A DNA stretch of 64,000 nucleotides. Origin: Sinomicrobium weinanense. Its GTDB lineage: Bacteria > Bacteroidota > Bacteroidia > Flavobacteriales > Flavobacteriaceae. The notes beneath the pieces were generated by a model. It was not told the DNA's origin and did no database searches. It saw only the letters and a list, made by a program, of their open reading frames with translations. The position numbers and the translations under genes were made by a program. Within the stretch, counting starts at the first letter, position 1. Each line of letters begins with the position of its first letter. The stretch lies in contig NZ_JAHKRR010000004.1 of NCBI RefSeq assembly GCF_018863395.1, positions 583,761-647,760 on the forward strand, written 5' to 3'. Below are positions 1 to 8,487 of this stretch, in pieces.

Positions 1-29
1 ATACAGCGAATCACCGTCCGGGTATAAAT

Positions 30-599
30 ATGAACTCCTTAGTTGAACATATAAAACGATATATTTCGGTCAACCGTAAGGAAGAAAAGGTTATTCGGGA
101 ACATCTGGAGCCTCTTTCCCTGAAAAAGAAGACTCTTTTGCTGGAAACGGGGCAGATCTGCCAGGCCGAATATTTTGTGGTCAAAGGGTGTTTGCGCATG
201 TATTTTATAAAGGATAATGGCACCGAGCAAATCACCCGGTTTGCTATTGAAAACTGGTGGATGACCGACTATATGAGTCTGAATGATTGCGTTCCTTCTC
301 GTTTTTGTATAGAAACCATCGAAGACACCGAAGTGCTATCCCTCGACCGGGAAGCCAAATCTTCACTGTTGCAGGAATTTCCACAAATGGAGCGCTACTT
401 CAGGATCATGTTGCAAAAGGCTTGTGGGGCTTCCCAACAAAGAGAAAGGTACGAATACGGACTTTCCAGGGAAGAACGTTATCACAATTTTATAGCTCTG
501 TTACCCGATTTTGCCCAGCGCATCCCCCAGTATATGCTGGCGTCTTATCTGGGCTTTACTCCGGAATACCTCAGCGAGATACGGAAAAAAATGCGCTGA
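30..599 (+). CDS. Crp/Fnr family transcriptional regulator
   Basis: A 189-residue protein with the Crp/Fnr layout. A cyclic-nucleotide-binding-type beta-roll covers about residues 25-115 (with FVVKGCLRMYF), and a short C-terminal helix-turn-helix (MLASYLGFTPEYLSEIRKK) ends the protein. Bacteroidota members of this group usually have about 190 residues and often lack the residues that bind cAMP, so the ligand cannot be predicted. The gene lies 81 bp before the PEP-mutase-family gene on the same strand and may control it; that is inference. The start at ATG 30 gives a normal N-terminus. The window begins only 29 bases upstream, so its promoter is not visible. Confidence 0.9.
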   Translation: MNSLVEHIKRYISVNRKEEKVIREHLEPLSLKKKTLLLETGQICQAEYFVVKGCLRMYFIKDNGTEQITRFAIENWWMTDYMSLNDCVPSRFCIETIEDTEVLSLDREAKSSLLQEFPQMERYFRIMLQKACGASQQRERYEYGLSREERYHNFIALLPDFAQRIPQYMLASYLGFTPEYLSEIRKKMR

Positions 600-646
600 C
601 CTTCATTTCTTAAACCAGCTTAAGCACTTCTTTCTGACTGCCAAAC

Positions 647-654
647 TACCTTTG
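647..654 (+). promoter_or_regulatory. -7 box (TACCTTTG) for the PEP-mutase-family gene
   Basis: TACCTTTG matches the Bacteroidota sigma-A -7 consensus TAnnTTTG and lies 26 bp before the ATG at 681. No clear -33 TTG is seen. It implies that the enzyme/AhpD pair has its own transcript and is not only read through from the Crp/Fnr gene. Confidence 0.55.
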
Positions 655-680
655 TCGAGTAATCATTAATTCGTTGAAAG

Positions 681-1529
681 ATGAAAGGTTTGCAGAAAGA
701 AATGGCAGAAAGATTCCGAAAATTACACGATTCGGAAGACTTGTTGATCTTGCCCAATATATGGGAGCCCCTCGGAGCATGTCTGCTTGAAGATATGGGA
801 TTTCCGGCCGTAGCCACGGGTAGTGCATCTGTGGCGTTTACCCATGGCTATGACGATGGGGAATGCATTCCCTTGGAAGATCTGCTCGTTTCGTGCCGGA
901 GGATTGTAAACAGTGTCGAAATCCCTCTTACTGTGGATATGGAAAGCGGGTATGCCTGTAACGACCGGGAACTGGCGGAAAATATTAAACACCTCATAGA
1001 AACAGGAGTTGTGGGGCTGAACCTGGAAGATACCAGTACGGAAACGGGAAGGATGTATACTGCTGAGGAGCAATTCCGGCGGATCAGGCTTGTCCGGGAA
1101 ACCTCCAGAAGTATGGGGGTCCCCCTGTTTATCAATGCGCGGACGGATGTCTTTCTCCATGCAGGGACATACCGTTCTCCACAGGAAAGACTTGCCGAAA
1201 CGATAAGAAGGGGAAAAGCGTATAAAGAAGCCGGAGCTGATGGATTTTTTCCTATTTTCCTCACTGAGGAAAAAGATATCAGGACGCTTTTGCAAGAATT
1301 GGACCTGCCCTTAAACCTCCTCACTGTGCCAGGGGTGCCGGAACCGGAGAAACTCCGTGAACTGGGAGTGGCACGCCTCAGCCTGGGCCCCGGTTTCCTG
1401 AAGATAGCCGTAAAAGCTATGAGGGATACGGCAATGCGGTTACAGAATGGGATGGGACTGAATAGTATTACAGAAAATGAAATTACTACAAGCTATCTGA
1501 AGAAATTGATAAAAAAAGAAAGGTCATGA
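681..1529 (+). CDS. isocitrate lyase / PEP mutase family protein
   Basis: A 282-residue TIM-barrel enzyme of the isocitrate lyase/PEP mutase superfamily. Recognisable segments are LPNIWEP near residue 24, the acidic strand VDMESGYA at 85-92 (D86, E88 likely metal ligands), NLED at 114-117 and INARTD at 151-156. The KKCGH catalytic motif of true isocitrate lyase is absent, so a C-C or C-P lyase or oxaloacetate-hydrolase-like activity is more likely; the substrate cannot be named. The stop overlaps the start of the AhpD-like gene by 4 bp (ATGA), a translational-coupling arrangement that makes the two an operon. Confidence 0.85.
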   Translation: MKGLQKEMAERFRKLHDSEDLLILPNIWEPLGACLLEDMGFPAVATGSASVAFTHGYDDGECIPLEDLLVSCRRIVNSVEIPLTVDMESGYACNDRELAENIKHLIETGVVGLNLEDTSTETGRMYTAEEQFRRIRLVRETSRSMGVPLFINARTDVFLHAGTYRSPQERLAETIRRGKAYKEAGADGFFPIFLTEEKDIRTLLQELDLPLNLLTVPGVPEPEKLRELGVARLSLGPGFLKIAVKAMRDTAMRLQNGMGLNSITENEITTSYLKKLIKKERS

Positions 1530-1969
1530 AATCAAAAAAACGAATATCCATAGAAAAAACAATGCCTGAAGCTTTCAGAGCAATACTAAAACTGTCGGCG
1601 CAGCTAAAAAAGGGGAAACTGGCCCCTGAATTGGTGGAATTGCTGAAGATCAGGGCCTCGCAATTGAACAGTTGTTCCTATTGTATTGATATGCATGTAG
1701 ACCATGCCCTGAAGATCGGGGTAGAAGCCCGGAAGATATATGCCCTGCCGGCCTGGAAAGCGTCACATATTTTTAGTCCGGAAGAAAGAGCAGTCCTGCA
1801 ATTAACGGAAGAACTGACCCGAATGACGGATAATGGCTTAACGGATGATACTTACAACACGATAATTGATTTGTTTGGAGAAGAGGTAGCCTCACAGCTT
1901 ATAATGCTAATCGTCGTGATCAATTCCTGGAACCGGATCAATGTTGCCGGTAAAACGGTGTACGCCTAA
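1526..1969 (+). CDS. carboxymuconolactone decarboxylase / AhpD-like protein
   Basis: A 147-residue all-helical AhpD/CMD-family protein. The redox motif C50-S-Y-C53 with H57 (NSCSYCIDMH) is the AhpD-type disulfide centre, which points to peroxide or alkylhydroperoxide reduction or another thiol-based reaction rather than decarboxylation. It is translationally coupled to the PEP-mutase-family gene upstream and ends 2 bp from the convergent methyltransferase gene. Control by the adjacent Crp/Fnr regulator is plausible but not shown. Confidence 0.88.
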   Translation: MKSKKRISIEKTMPEAFRAILKLSAQLKKGKLAPELVELLKIRASQLNSCSYCIDMHVDHALKIGVEARKIYALPAWKASHIFSPEERAVLQLTEELTRMTDNGLTDDTYNTIIDLFGEEVASQLIMLIVVINSWNRINVAGKTVYA

Positions 1970-1971
1970 TT

Positions 1972-2703
1972 TCAGAAAGCTGTCAGTTTTGCCAGGTAAT
2001 CATAATGCTCACCTTCCATGATGAGCTCACAATTCAATCCGTTGGCAGCGGCAGCGTTTTGCAGGGTGTTGTAATCGATGTACAGCCATGGAAAAGGATC
2101 GCTCTGTAAGTCCTTATACCGTATCCGGAATTCTATTTCGCCGTAATATTCGGCGTGCGAAGGGATCCACCGGCCGCCGTCCTCATCTTCGTCGAACATA
2201 TAGAGCAGGTCGGACGAGTCCAGTAATATTTGCCCGTTTTTGTTCAGCAGGCTTTTTAAATGCGTGAGAAAGCTGTCGATGTACCGTAATCGCCCACAGA
2301 GGCCCAAGCCGTTCATCAGCAGGAGGATGGTATCGAATTTTTCGCCTTGATACTGCATCACATCCTGTACAAAAACATCTTTCAGTCCCCTCAACCTGCA
2401 GGCTTCAACAGCACCTGGCGAAATGTCTATGGCTGTTACGTCCAGTTTCCTTTCCTCCCGGAGGTACAGGGAGTGGCTGCCCGCTCCGCACCCGGCATCC
2501 AGCACTTTCCCATGTGCGAGTTGAAGGGCCTTTTGTTCAATGCCGGGCATCTCCATGTAATCCCGGAAGAGATAGGGCAGGGGCAACACGTCTTCTTCGG
2601 AAATAGAAGTTTCGGTGATGATGTCTTCCGTGTAATTTCCCTGCTGATAATCCAGTAAAGCCTTCCCGATAATATCCGGGACGCTATGCTCTTTTTCCTT
2701 CAT
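1972..2703 (-). CDS. class I SAM-dependent methyltransferase
   Basis: A 243-residue Rossmann-fold methyltransferase. Motif I is VLDAGCGAG at residues 67-75, followed by the acidic end of strand 2 (VTAIDISPGAVEACR) and a motif near ILLLMNGLGLCG. The substrate is not evident; the C-terminal half does not look like a known rRNA or quinone methylase. Start at ATG 2703. It is transcribed divergently from the YkgJ-type gene, with 140 bp between them for both promoters. Confidence 0.85.
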   Translation of the reverse strand: MKEKEHSVPDIIGKALLDYQQGNYTEDIITETSISEEDVLPLPYLFRDYMEMPGIEQKALQLAHGKVLDAGCGAGSHSLYLREERKLDVTAIDISPGAVEACRLRGLKDVFVQDVMQYQGEKFDTILLLMNGLGLCGRLRYIDSFLTHLKSLLNKNGQILLDSSDLLYMFDEDEDGGRWIPSHAEYYGEIEFRIRYKDLQSDPFPWLYIDYNTLQNAAAANGLNCELIMEGEHYDYLAKLTAF

Positions 2704-2831
2704 AAAATTTCAATAAAAACCTGGCGCTCGTTTGCAACGAGTGCCTCTTTTCTTGACTCCCCGTACCTGTTTGTAACAACACTATTTAGCCTAAAAAAAC
2801 CGTTTACATTCAAAAACCCGTTCCGAAACCC

Positions 2832-2839
2832 TAATTTTG
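2832..2839 (+). promoter_or_regulatory. -7 box (TAATTTTG) abutting the YkgJ start
   Basis: TAATTTTG fits TAnnTTTG and ends only 4 bp before the ATG at 2844. If it is used, transcription would begin at or within a base or two of the start codon, giving a leaderless or nearly leaderless message. Confidence 0.45.
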
Positions 2840-2843
2840 CACT

Positions 2844-3344
2844 ATGGATGATTTTCTGAAACGGCTGCCGCAACTCGCCAAAGATAAACATAAGGAAAAC
2901 AAGAAATACTTTGCAAAGCTGAAAAAAAAGCCACCGAAGGACCTGGATTATGTCATGCAGGAACTACACGATGCAGAGTTCGAACAAACGGACTGCCTGC
3001 AATGTGCCAATTGCTGTAAAACAACAGGTCCGTTGTTTACAAATACCGATATAGAACGTATATCCAGGCGTCTTAAGCTCAGGCCGCAACAGTTCATAGA
3101 CCGTTATCTGCGTATAGATGAGGATAAAGACTATGTTTTGCAAAGCGTTCCCTGTGCGTTCCTGGGGGACGATAATTATTGTGCCATTTACGATGTCCGC
3201 CCCAAGGCCTGCCGGGAATATCCGCATACCGACAGGAAAAAATTTCACCAGATCACAAACCTCACCCTGAAGAATACGGCCATTTGCCCGGCGGCATACC
3301 GGATTGTAGAAGAAATGAAAAAAAGGCTAAAAGTTCACCGGTAA
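2844..3344 (+). CDS. YkgJ family cysteine-cluster protein
   Basis: A 166-residue protein with the YkgJ/UPF0153 cysteine pattern, probably a zinc or iron-sulfur chelating cluster. The N-terminal group is C51, C54, C57, C58 (CLQCANCC); then C104, C113 (NYCAIY), C123 in RPKACREYP, and C149. The family has no settled function. The basic N-terminus (residues 10-32) may bind nucleic acid, which is inference. Single gene: divergent from the methyltransferase and 358 bp before the SusC gene. Confidence 0.85.
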   Translation: MDDFLKRLPQLAKDKHKENKKYFAKLKKKPPKDLDYVMQELHDAEFEQTDCLQCANCCKTTGPLFTNTDIERISRRLKLRPQQFIDRYLRIDEDKDYVLQSVPCAFLGDDNYCAIYDVRPKACREYPHTDRKKFHQITNLTLKNTAICPAAYRIVEEMKKRLKVHR

Positions 3345-3702
3345 AATATCAGACCATACATAGTATCCCCTTCTTCAGTCTTTCCTCCTGGCTTGTCTCC
3401 CACGCTATTTGAGGAAATGAAGCCGTTTCGGCAATGACTATCCGTATTTACACCCGGGGCCCCGGAAATTTTTCATCTTGTTTTATAGGATATAGCCTTC
3501 AGTATAAAGATTTCAGATTTTTAAAGAAAAAGGAAATTGAAAAAATAAAGCTAATAATGATCATATGGCTAATGTTTTTTAGCTATGGATAGTCGTTGTT
3601 TGTCGAAAAAATTTGTTAAATTTTAACTTTACTGTAACATTTATAAATAATTAATGTTAATTGGAATACTATTAACTCAAATTAATCTTAAATGTATATT
3701 GT
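3345..3702. other. intergenic region upstream of SusC
   Basis: 358 bp without a gene. The right half, from about 3480, is strongly A+T rich, as is common upstream of susC-like genes, and contains TTAAATTTTAACTTTA-like sequence near 3615. No ECF sigma or anti-sigma gene and no convincing terminator or repeat was found here. Confidence 0.5.
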
Positions 3703-6700
3703 ATGTTTAATAAATTAACAATCGTGGTGATGTTCCTATCCCTGTTGGCTGTACCGTCAATCTGGGCTCAGGACATTACAATTACGGGAGTGGTTACCGA
3801 GGCCGTTAACGGAATGCCACTGCCCGGGGTAAACGTGGTCCTGAAAGGGACAAATAACGGGGCCTCAACCGACTTTGATGGAAATTACACGCTTAGTAAT
3901 GTGCCGGAAGACGGTATTCTGGTATTTTCCATTATCGGATATGCTACCCGGGAAATATCTGTCAACGGGAGAACGAGCATAAACGCTGTCCTGGATGAAA
4001 GCGCGGAACAACTCGGTGAAGTGGTCGTAACTGCTCTCGGGATCAAAAAAGAAACCAAAGCGCTGGGGTATTCACTCACTGAAGTTGGAGGAGAAGAGCT
4101 CTCTACCGTAAAGCAGACCAACGCCATTAATGCTTTACAAGGTAAGGTTGCTGGAGTTAATATCACCCAGAATTCCACAGGAGCTGCGGGGTCGAGCAGG
4201 GTTATTATACGGGGAAACAGTACCCTGACGGGAAACAACCAGCCCTTATACGTTGTCGACGGTGTTCCCATAAGCAATGATAGTGGCGGTTCTGCAGGAA
4301 TGTGGGGAGGAAATGACGGAGGTGATGGTATTTCGAGCATTAACCCGGACGATATTGAATCTGTGAGCGTTCTTAAAGGAGGTTCGGCTTCGGCATTATA
4401 CGGTTCCAGGGGAGGTAACGGCGTTATTTTAATTACTACAAAAGGCGGAAGGGAAAAGCAGGGTTTCGGTGTTGAGCTCAGTAGTTCCGTTACGTTTGAC
4501 CAACTGAATTCATCCATCCAGGATTTCCAGAACACTTACGGACAGGGTATCCGGGCGAGGATTCCGGCAAATGCCGAAGAGGCCCTGGACCTGGGAACGA
4601 GTTCATGGGGAGCCAGGCTGGACGGTTCTCCTGTTATACAATGGGACGGTGAAGAAAGGCCCTATTCTTATGTGGGCAACAATATGGATCGGTTTTACAG
4701 GACCGGGACCACTTTTATCAATACGGCGGCTTTGGTCGGGAATTCCGAGCATGTAAATTACAGGTTTTCCGCTTCCAATATGGACAATAAAGATATTATG
4801 CCCAATGCCAGTATGAACCGTAAAACCTTTGCTTTGAATGCAGGGGCTGTATTGGCCGAAAAACTGACTACTCAGGTCAATGTCAAATATATCGTGGATG
4901 ATGTAATGAACAGGCCAAGGCTGTCTGATGCCCCTGGTAACGCCAATTATACGGTGGCACTTTTATCGCCCAATGTCGATGTGAGGAATATGCAGCCTGG
5001 AACCAACCCGGATGGTACCGAAAGACAGTATTCGAGCAATACCTTTTCTCAAAACCCTTACTTTGCGGCTTATAATTTCAGGAATGAAGATCTGAAGAAC
5101 AGGATCATCGCTTCCACCTCTTTACAATACGATATTCTTGAATGGCTATACGTCTCGGGCCGGGTAGGGGTCGATCATTTTACAAGAAGGTCCACTTCCG
5201 TAGAACCCTGGGGTACGGCCTATAAACCTTTGGGGGGAATGAATGAGGCAGAGTGGAGATACACCCAGATAGATGCCGATGTAATGCTGGGCATGGACAA
5301 GGAATTAACAGATAAATTAGGCCTTTCGGCCCTGGTCGGTGCAAACAACAACCATATAAAATCGGAAACTTTAAACCTCGGTGGGAATGATTTTATTATT
5401 CCCGGGTTCGAAGATATATCCAATTTAGGAGCACAAACAAGGAATAGGATTTACAGCGAACGCAAAATAGGATCGCTTTACGGTTCTTTGGAACTTTCCT
5501 GGGACGACTGGGCATATTTGACCTTTACCGGAAGGAACGACTGGTTCTCAACCCTGTCTTACCCGGGAAAAACATCGCCCAATAACGATTTTTACCCATC
5601 GGTCAATGCCAGTGTTATTCTGTCGGATGCACTCGATATGCCGGCGAGCATAAATTTCTTAAAATTAAGGGGTGGTTATTCTCAGGTAGCCGGGGGAGGA
5701 GATATAGCCTATCAATTGGTCCCCAACGATGAATTTTTCGGACAGGGCCATTTAGGCCAGCCCCTGGGAAGGATCAGCGGAGATGTGGTCCCCAACCCCG
5801 ACCTCGTGCCCTGGACCAAGAAAGAATATGAGATCGGTGTAGACGCCCGGTTTTTTAACAACCGGTTGTCGCTGGACCTGGCATTATATAAAAATGAAAC
5901 GATCAATGACCTGGTCAATGCATCCATATCCAATACGACAGGATATAATTTTAAAGCTGCCAATCTCGGTAAACTGGAAAATAAAGGGGTTGAATTCCTG
6001 CTGTCCGGAAAACCCTTCAGGACAAAGAATTTCAGCTGGACCACAAGTATAAACGGGGCGTTTAATGAAAGCCTTATCGTAAATACCAACCCCGAAGGAC
6101 AACCGGTTAGCCTGGACGAACCCAGGACCCAGAATGTACGGATACAGCATATTGTCGGCGAACGCTACGGGAAGATCGTAGGTATATCTTATGTACGCGA
6201 CGAAACGGGGAATATTGTTTATGATATTAATGCCGACGGTGTTCCGCTACCCCAGCCGGGAGAACGGAAAATACTGGGAGATGGTGTCCCTCCCTGGGGC
6301 CTGGGCTGGAGCAACAGCTTTACCTTCGGAAATTTTAATCTTAATTTCCTGATCGATGGCAAATTCGGAGGACAGATCTTCTCCGGGACAAACACGCTTG
6401 CATACAGTAACGGATTGCATAAGACAACCCTGGAAGGCCGGGAAAACGGCCTGGAAGTCTCCGGTATTGACGGAGCCACCGGCGAACCGTTCACCACTAC
6501 GGTAGCTCCCGAAGACCTGCAGACCTATTATAGCTTTCAAAACGGGGTTGCCAGAATTGCAGAAGAATTTGTAGAAGATGCAGACTACATTAAGTTCAGG
6601 GAATTGAGTATCGGTTATACACTTCCGGATAGCATACTGGATAAGATTTTCCTCACCGGGGCCAATATATCTTTTATTGCACGCAACCTGTTCTATATTA

Positions 6701-6822
6701 AAAGAAGTGCAGATAATATCGACCCGGAAAGTGCTTATAACGTAGGGAACTCCCAGGGACTGGAATATTTTGGTGTTCCATCTACCAGGAGCTACGGCCT
6801 GAGCTTAAATGTTAAATTTTAA
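3703..6822 (+). CDS. SusC/RagA family TonB-linked outer membrane protein
   Basis: A 1039-residue TonB-dependent transporter. A signal peptide ends near SIWAQ (residue 23). A CarboxypepD_reg-like beta-sandwich follows at about 25-105 (GVVTEAVNGMPLPGVNVVLKG), then the SusC TonB-box-like segment LGEVVVTALGIKK, a plug domain at about 120-250, and a long beta-barrel ending in an aromatic-type terminal strand (SYGLSLNVKF). Full length. The SusD partner starts 8 bp after the stop, so they form the usual transporter/lipoprotein pair. The substrate (glycan, peptide or other) cannot be read from sequence; no hydrolase is adjacent. Confidence 0.95.
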   Translation: MFNKLTIVVMFLSLLAVPSIWAQDITITGVVTEAVNGMPLPGVNVVLKGTNNGASTDFDGNYTLSNVPEDGILVFSIIGYATREISVNGRTSINAVLDESAEQLGEVVVTALGIKKETKALGYSLTEVGGEELSTVKQTNAINALQGKVAGVNITQNSTGAAGSSRVIIRGNSTLTGNNQPLYVVDGVPISNDSGGSAGMWGGNDGGDGISSINPDDIESVSVLKGGSASALYGSRGGNGVILITTKGGREKQGFGVELSSSVTFDQLNSSIQDFQNTYGQGIRARIPANAEEALDLGTSSWGARLDGSPVIQWDGEERPYSYVGNNMDRFYRTGTTFINTAALVGNSEHVNYRFSASNMDNKDIMPNASMNRKTFALNAGAVLAEKLTTQVNVKYIVDDVMNRPRLSDAPGNANYTVALLSPNVDVRNMQPGTNPDGTERQYSSNTFSQNPYFAAYNFRNEDLKNRIIASTSLQYDILEWLYVSGRVGVDHFTRRSTSVEPWGTAYKPLGGMNEAEWRYTQIDADVMLGMDKELTDKLGLSALVGANNNHIKSETLNLGGNDFIIPGFEDISNLGAQTRNRIYSERKIGSLYGSLELSWDDWAYLTFTGRNDWFSTLSYPGKTSPNNDFYPSVNASVILSDALDMPASINFLKLRGGYSQVAGGGDIAYQLVPNDEFFGQGHLGQPLGRISGDVVPNPDLVPWTKKEYEIGVDARFFNNRLSLDLALYKNETINDLVNASISNTTGYNFKAANLGKLENKGVEFLLSGKPFRTKNFSWTTSINGAFNESLIVNTNPEGQPVSLDEPRTQNVRIQHIVGERYGKIVGISYVRDETGNIVYDINADGVPLPQPGERKILGDGVPPWGLGWSNSFTFGNFNLNFLIDGKFGGQIFSGTNTLAYSNGLHKTTLEGRENGLEVSGIDGATGEPFTTTVAPEDLQTYYSFQNGVARIAEEFVEDADYIKFRELSIGYTLPDSILDKIFLTGANISFIARNLFYIKRSADNIDPESAYNVGNSQGLEYFGVPSTRSYGLSLNVKF

Positions 6823-6829
6823 ATAGGTA

Positions 6830-8362
6830 ATGATGAAAAAGATACGCTATATACTTTTAATGATTTTCATTATATCGGCCTGCGACAGAGGCTTTGATGA
6901 AATCAACATCGACCCGACCAAACACAGGGTACTGGCCACAAGTAAGCTGACGTCGACCCAGTTGTTCACTTCGGGAGAACGCTATGAGAACTGGAGGGCA
7001 AACCTGATCTATCAGTCCACGATGATGCAACATTTTGCCACAACCGCAGGCTATTGGGCGGGAGATAAATATACATGGAACAGGGGGTATGCCTCTTCCC
7101 TGATCGACCGCTATTATACTACAGCAGTTAAAACCATAGAAGACCTGTTGGTGCAACTGGAGGAGGACGGAGAACCTGAAGAAATGAAAGCCATTGCCCG
7201 GATCATGAGGGTCTTTATCTATTCCAGGCTCACGGACCTCTATGGGGATGTGCCTTACAGTGAAGCCGGCAAAGCGGTGATCGAAGGTATATTCACGCCC
7301 AAATACGATCCCCAGAGTGAAATATATGCAGATATGCTTAAAGAACTGGAAGAATCGACAGCCATTTTAAGTGATGGCACCTCCGGGTACGGCGATGCAG
7401 ACCTGATGTTTCAGGGAGATATGGGAAAATGGAGAAGATTTGGATATTCCATGATGATGAGGCTGGGCTTCAGGCTGATCAAAGTAGACCCTGCCGCTTC
7501 AAAAGAGTGGGTCACGAAGGCTATCAACGGAGGCGTTATGGAATCTAATGCAGATATCGCCTTTATTCCTCATACTGCCGGGCCGGAAGGAGTGAATAAG
7601 AACGGTATTGGAGAAACTTTTACGGCAGACGCAAGTATGCGGATGAGCAAAACCTTTATAGATTTTTTACAGGGAGACCCCAGGCTCACCGTTCTGGGCT
7701 CCCTGCCCGAAGATACCGGCGAAAAGAATGCCAATGACGAGCCGATCCTGAGAACAGAAGAAGAGCGTCTGGACCCTGACATGCAAAAAGGGCTCCCCAA
7801 CGGCCTGGACCTCGAAATGCTCGAAGAAATGACAGGAGAAAAGAACATACAGGCATATACCGAACCGAACCGGCTGTTAATTACCGGCGAAGACGCACCC
7901 ATGTTTTTCCAGACCTATGCCGAAGTAGAATTTATGCTCGCAGAAGCCGGCGTACGCTGGGGCCTTGCCGGAGATCCCGAAGCCCACTACAATGCAGGAG
8001 TAAGGGCTGCGATGAAAATGCTGGAATTATACGGATCGGCCGGGGCCATTTCAGACGGAGACATCGACGATTATTTGATGGCAAACCCCTACGACCCCGC
8101 AAATGCCCTGGAACAGATAAACACCCAGTACTGGGCAGCGACATTCCTCAACGAATACGAATCGTTCGCGAACTGGAGAAGAACAGGCTTCCCCGTTTTA
8201 GTGCCTGTCAATTATCCCGGGAACGTCACCGGAGGAACTATTCCGAGAAGACTCACCTATGCGGAAAGTGACCAGTCCAATAACCCGGAAAATTATCAGG
8301 CTGCCATAGACAGGCAGGGACCGGACGAACTGACCACCCGTGTCTGGTGGGATGTGGAATAG
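6830..8362 (+). CDS. SusD/RagB family outer membrane lipoprotein
   Basis: A 510-residue lipoprotein with a lipobox IISAC (C18) and the alpha-helical SusD/RagB fold, closest in style to the SusD-like_2 group. It acts as the surface lid of the SusC transporter encoded immediately upstream. ATG 6830 and ATG 6833 are equally possible starts and do not change the mature protein. C-terminal features typical of SusD (ALEQINTQYWAATFLNEYESFANWRRTGFP motif region near 425-455) are present. Probably co-transcribed with SusC and terminated by the hairpin at 8435-8463. Confidence 0.95.
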   Translation: MMKKIRYILLMIFIISACDRGFDEINIDPTKHRVLATSKLTSTQLFTSGERYENWRANLIYQSTMMQHFATTAGYWAGDKYTWNRGYASSLIDRYYTTAVKTIEDLLVQLEEDGEPEEMKAIARIMRVFIYSRLTDLYGDVPYSEAGKAVIEGIFTPKYDPQSEIYADMLKELEESTAILSDGTSGYGDADLMFQGDMGKWRRFGYSMMMRLGFRLIKVDPAASKEWVTKAINGGVMESNADIAFIPHTAGPEGVNKNGIGETFTADASMRMSKTFIDFLQGDPRLTVLGSLPEDTGEKNANDEPILRTEEERLDPDMQKGLPNGLDLEMLEEMTGEKNIQAYTEPNRLLITGEDAPMFFQTYAEVEFMLAEAGVRWGLAGDPEAHYNAGVRAAMKMLELYGSAGAISDGDIDDYLMANPYDPANALEQINTQYWAATFLNEYESFANWRRTGFPVLVPVNYPGNVTGGTIPRRLTYAESDQSNNPENYQAAIDRQGPDELTTRVWWDVE

Positions 8363-8434
8363 AATGATACAGACGGCTGTCCGTCTCAAACGTTACACAT
8401 CATTTAATATGATAGTGTTGGTAGTTTAGAATGA

Positions 8435-8463
8435 TAAAGGAGGGGTCGTTCCCTCCTTTATTT
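8435..8463 (+). terminator. rho-independent terminator after SusD
   Basis: TAAAGGAGGG (8435-8444) pairs with CCCTCCTTTA (8451-8460) around a 6-nt loop and is followed by TTT. It closes the SusC/SusD transcript before the FG-GAP gene. Confidence 0.75.
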
Positions 8464-8487
8464 GGTTAAATAAATAGGTTAGAGCAC

